A stretch of DNA of 64,000 bases from Sanyastnella coralliicola (lineage in GTDB: Bacteria > Bacteroidota > Bacteroidia > Flavobacteriales_D > Sanyastnellaceae). A model generated the notes under the pieces. It saw only the letters and a list, made by a program, of their open reading frames with translations, was not told the DNA's origin and did no database searches. The first letter of the stretch is position 1. Each line of letters starts with the position of its first letter. This document shows, in pieces, positions 62,794 through 64,000 of this stretch. Location of the stretch: assembly GCF_030845195.1 (NCBI RefSeq), contig NZ_CP132543.1, positions 2,931,501 to 2,995,500 on the forward strand, read 5' to 3'. The position numbers and the translations under genes were made by a program.

Positions 62794-64000
62794 TTATTCA
62801 CATGCAGGACACTGGGTCTGCCATGAAGTTCCGAAGGAGCCGAGGAGGACTGCTAAATCACCAGCCCCTACTGCGCCATCACCATCTAAATCTTGAGGAC
62901 AATCACAGGTGACACCAAAAGCACCCAAAATAGAGGTCATATCTGCTGTTCCTACCGAGCCATCTCCGTTCAAATCTGCTTCTAAACAGGTAATGGATGC
63001 CACTTCAAAGGAGGCGGTGACATCACAATCTAAACCGTACGTAATCGAAAAATTGTATACCCCTGGCTCTGTCAACCCAGAGATTACATTTCCATTTAAG
63101 CTCCCTCCAGTAGGCGACCAGGTAATGTCACTAATAGATTCACTGAAGCCATCGGCCGTTCCTGAAACTAAAACACTTCCCTCTTGGTAAGTAGCATTTT
63201 CATTTCCAATAATACAGTCTTGTCCAACTACATCAATCGAAGCTGAGATCAATTCATCGTTCAACTGTATTGTAGCTTGCGCCGCACAACCCCATTGTGT
63301 ATCTGTAACGATGACATCGTACAAACCTTCAGATAGATTATTGAATCCTACATTGTTATCATCAATGATCAACATGTCTCCAGATGTTAATTGGAAGGAG
63401 TAGTTACCGGAACTCGTTTCATCAGTGAAGAATACTGAACCATAGGCAAAGTCTCCTTGGGCATCAGCGGTTGCACATTTTTTGGGATGACTAATAATCT
63501 CGCTAAAAATTGGAGCCGCATCATCAACTACTACATCAAGGAATTGGACATCAGTGAAACACTGCTGACTTCGAAGAAAGAAGTTGTACGTACCTGGTTC
63601 AAATCCCGCGATCACTTCTCCGTTTGAATACTGAACGCTTGAATTTGAAGACTCGGTGATTTCTACGGCTACATTAGTATTAATTGTAATCGTACCACTT
63701 GCATCTCCATTACAACTTGGGGTCATTATTACTTCAGTCAGACTCTCATCAATCAACACAACTGGATCAAAGGTGTTGGTGTAGTCAAATTGTGTCCCTG
63801 AATCGTCAATAAAGCTAATAGTGACAGGGTCCGAAGTAGTATTATCAAAATAGGCCGACACCCAAATGTTATCTCCCAAAATGGTTGGTATGAATTCCGA
63901 TAATTCGCAATTGGTCAAGGTAAAATCTGGTATCTCTTCGAGTTGCACCCCGTCTTCAATTCGGTCAATGACCAGAAGAAAATTAGATTCAGCAGGGTTA
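62794..64000 (-). CDS. Secreted protein, 3' part, with two dockerin-like calcium loops (5' end outside window)
   Basis: The frame is open to base 64000, so the N-terminus lies beyond the window; about 400 residues are visible. The chain contains Ig/PKD-like repeats with SNGEVIAGFEPGTYNFFLRS, LSEGLYDVIVTDTQWGC, and SGLTEPGVYNFSITYGLDC. Near the C-terminus two EF-hand-like segments, DLNGDGSVGTADMTSILGAFG and DLDGDGAVGAGDLAVLLGSFG, follow the type I dockerin pattern. The chain ends WQTQCPACE without a T9SS sorting domain. It is likely a surface or matrix protein. Confidence 0.83.
   Translation of the reverse strand, partial: NPAESNFLLVIDRIEDGVQLEEIPDFTLTNCELSEFIPTILGDNIWVSAYFDNTTSDPVTISFIDDSGTQFDYTNTFDPVVLIDESLTEVIMTPSCNGDASGTITINTNVAVEITESSNSSVQYSNGEVIAGFEPGTYNFFLRSQQCFTDVQFLDVVVDDAAPIFSEIISHPKKCATADAQGDFAYGSVFFTDETSSGNYSFQLTSGDMLIIDDNNVGFNNLSEGLYDVIVTDTQWGCAAQATIQLNDELISASIDVVGQDCIIGNENATYQEGSVLVSGTADGFSESISDITWSPTGGSLNGNVISGLTEPGVYNFSITYGLDCDVTASFEVASITCLEADLNGDGSVGTADMTSILGAFGVTCDCPQDLDGDGAVGAGDLAVLLGSFGTSWQTQCPACE

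Overview
This 64 kb window (roughly 47% GC by eye) comes from a Bacteroidota chromosome, most likely Flavobacteriales. Evidence seen in the sequence: promoters of the Bacteroidota type (-7 box TAnnTTTG), no Shine-Dalgarno-like starts, a gliding-motility-type C-terminal domain protein, a PorG-like and a PorV/PorQ-like protein of the type IX secretion system (T9SS), a TonB-dependent receptor with a carboxypeptidase-like N-terminal domain, and GreA, HemB, ThyA and FolA in typical forms. The GC content would fit Schleiferiaceae/Cryomorphaceae-like lineages better than Flavobacterium; that is inference. I see no rRNA, tRNA, CRISPR array, insertion sequence or prophage.

Region 1 (1-22790, all + strand) is the 3' part of a large surface-polysaccharide operon. 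Most neighbouring genes overlap or nearly touch. It holds a GT28/PseG-like fragment, a NeuA-like cytidylyltransferase, two asparagine-synthase-like amidotransferases, a short NeuB-like synthase, a HisH/HisF/WbpG amidation module, a WbpB/WbpD/WbpE set that builds a 2,3-diamino sugar acid, six GT-B or GT4-type glycosyltransferases counting an unrecognised GT-B-like protein separately, one GT2 enzyme, an O-acyltransferase, a Wzy-like polymerase, an SDR epimerase and a WcaF-like acetyltransferase. Together they suggest an O-antigen or capsule carrying an acetamidino-substituted diamino uronic acid and possibly a nonulosonic acid. The HisF homologue has lost catalytic Asp11, which fits a dedicated ammonia-channel role. 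UDP-GlcNAc 6-dehydrogenase, the C2 epimerase, the flippase and the initiating transferase are not in the window. A terminator ends the region.

Region 2 (22845-46359) is housekeeping and envelope genes: porG (-), a nitronate monooxygenase, a gliding-motility C-terminal domain protein, guaB, three SurA/parvulin-type genes in an operon, a MoxR ATPase, an HTTM/DUF5819-like pair (-), fumarylacetoacetase, a RelA/SpoT homologue, a Fur-like regulator, a STAS protein, purA, an OstA/LptA-like protein, glyA (-) and a YyaL-like lipoprotein.

Region 3 (46334-56762) has two small exported proteins, then a strongly expressed-looking locus of TonB-dependent receptor, a ~1400-residue secreted protein split by a one-base frameshift near 53008, and a PorV/PorQ protein. 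Its codon choice is visibly more biased than that of its neighbours.

Region 4 (56873-64000) has greA and a HIT protein (+), then on the - strand a sialidase-fold exported protein, hemB, a His-rich lipoprotein, yidD, a HupE/UreJ membrane protein, folA, thyA, and the 3' end of a secreted protein with dockerin-like calcium loops.

The most unexpected signal is a 13-bp DNA word, CGCTAGCGCGGAA (or CGCTATCGCGGAA), found exactly 11 times, on both strands, in several reading frames and once between genes. No gene-free stretch exceeds 300 bp; the longest, 47524-47793, holds a promoter.
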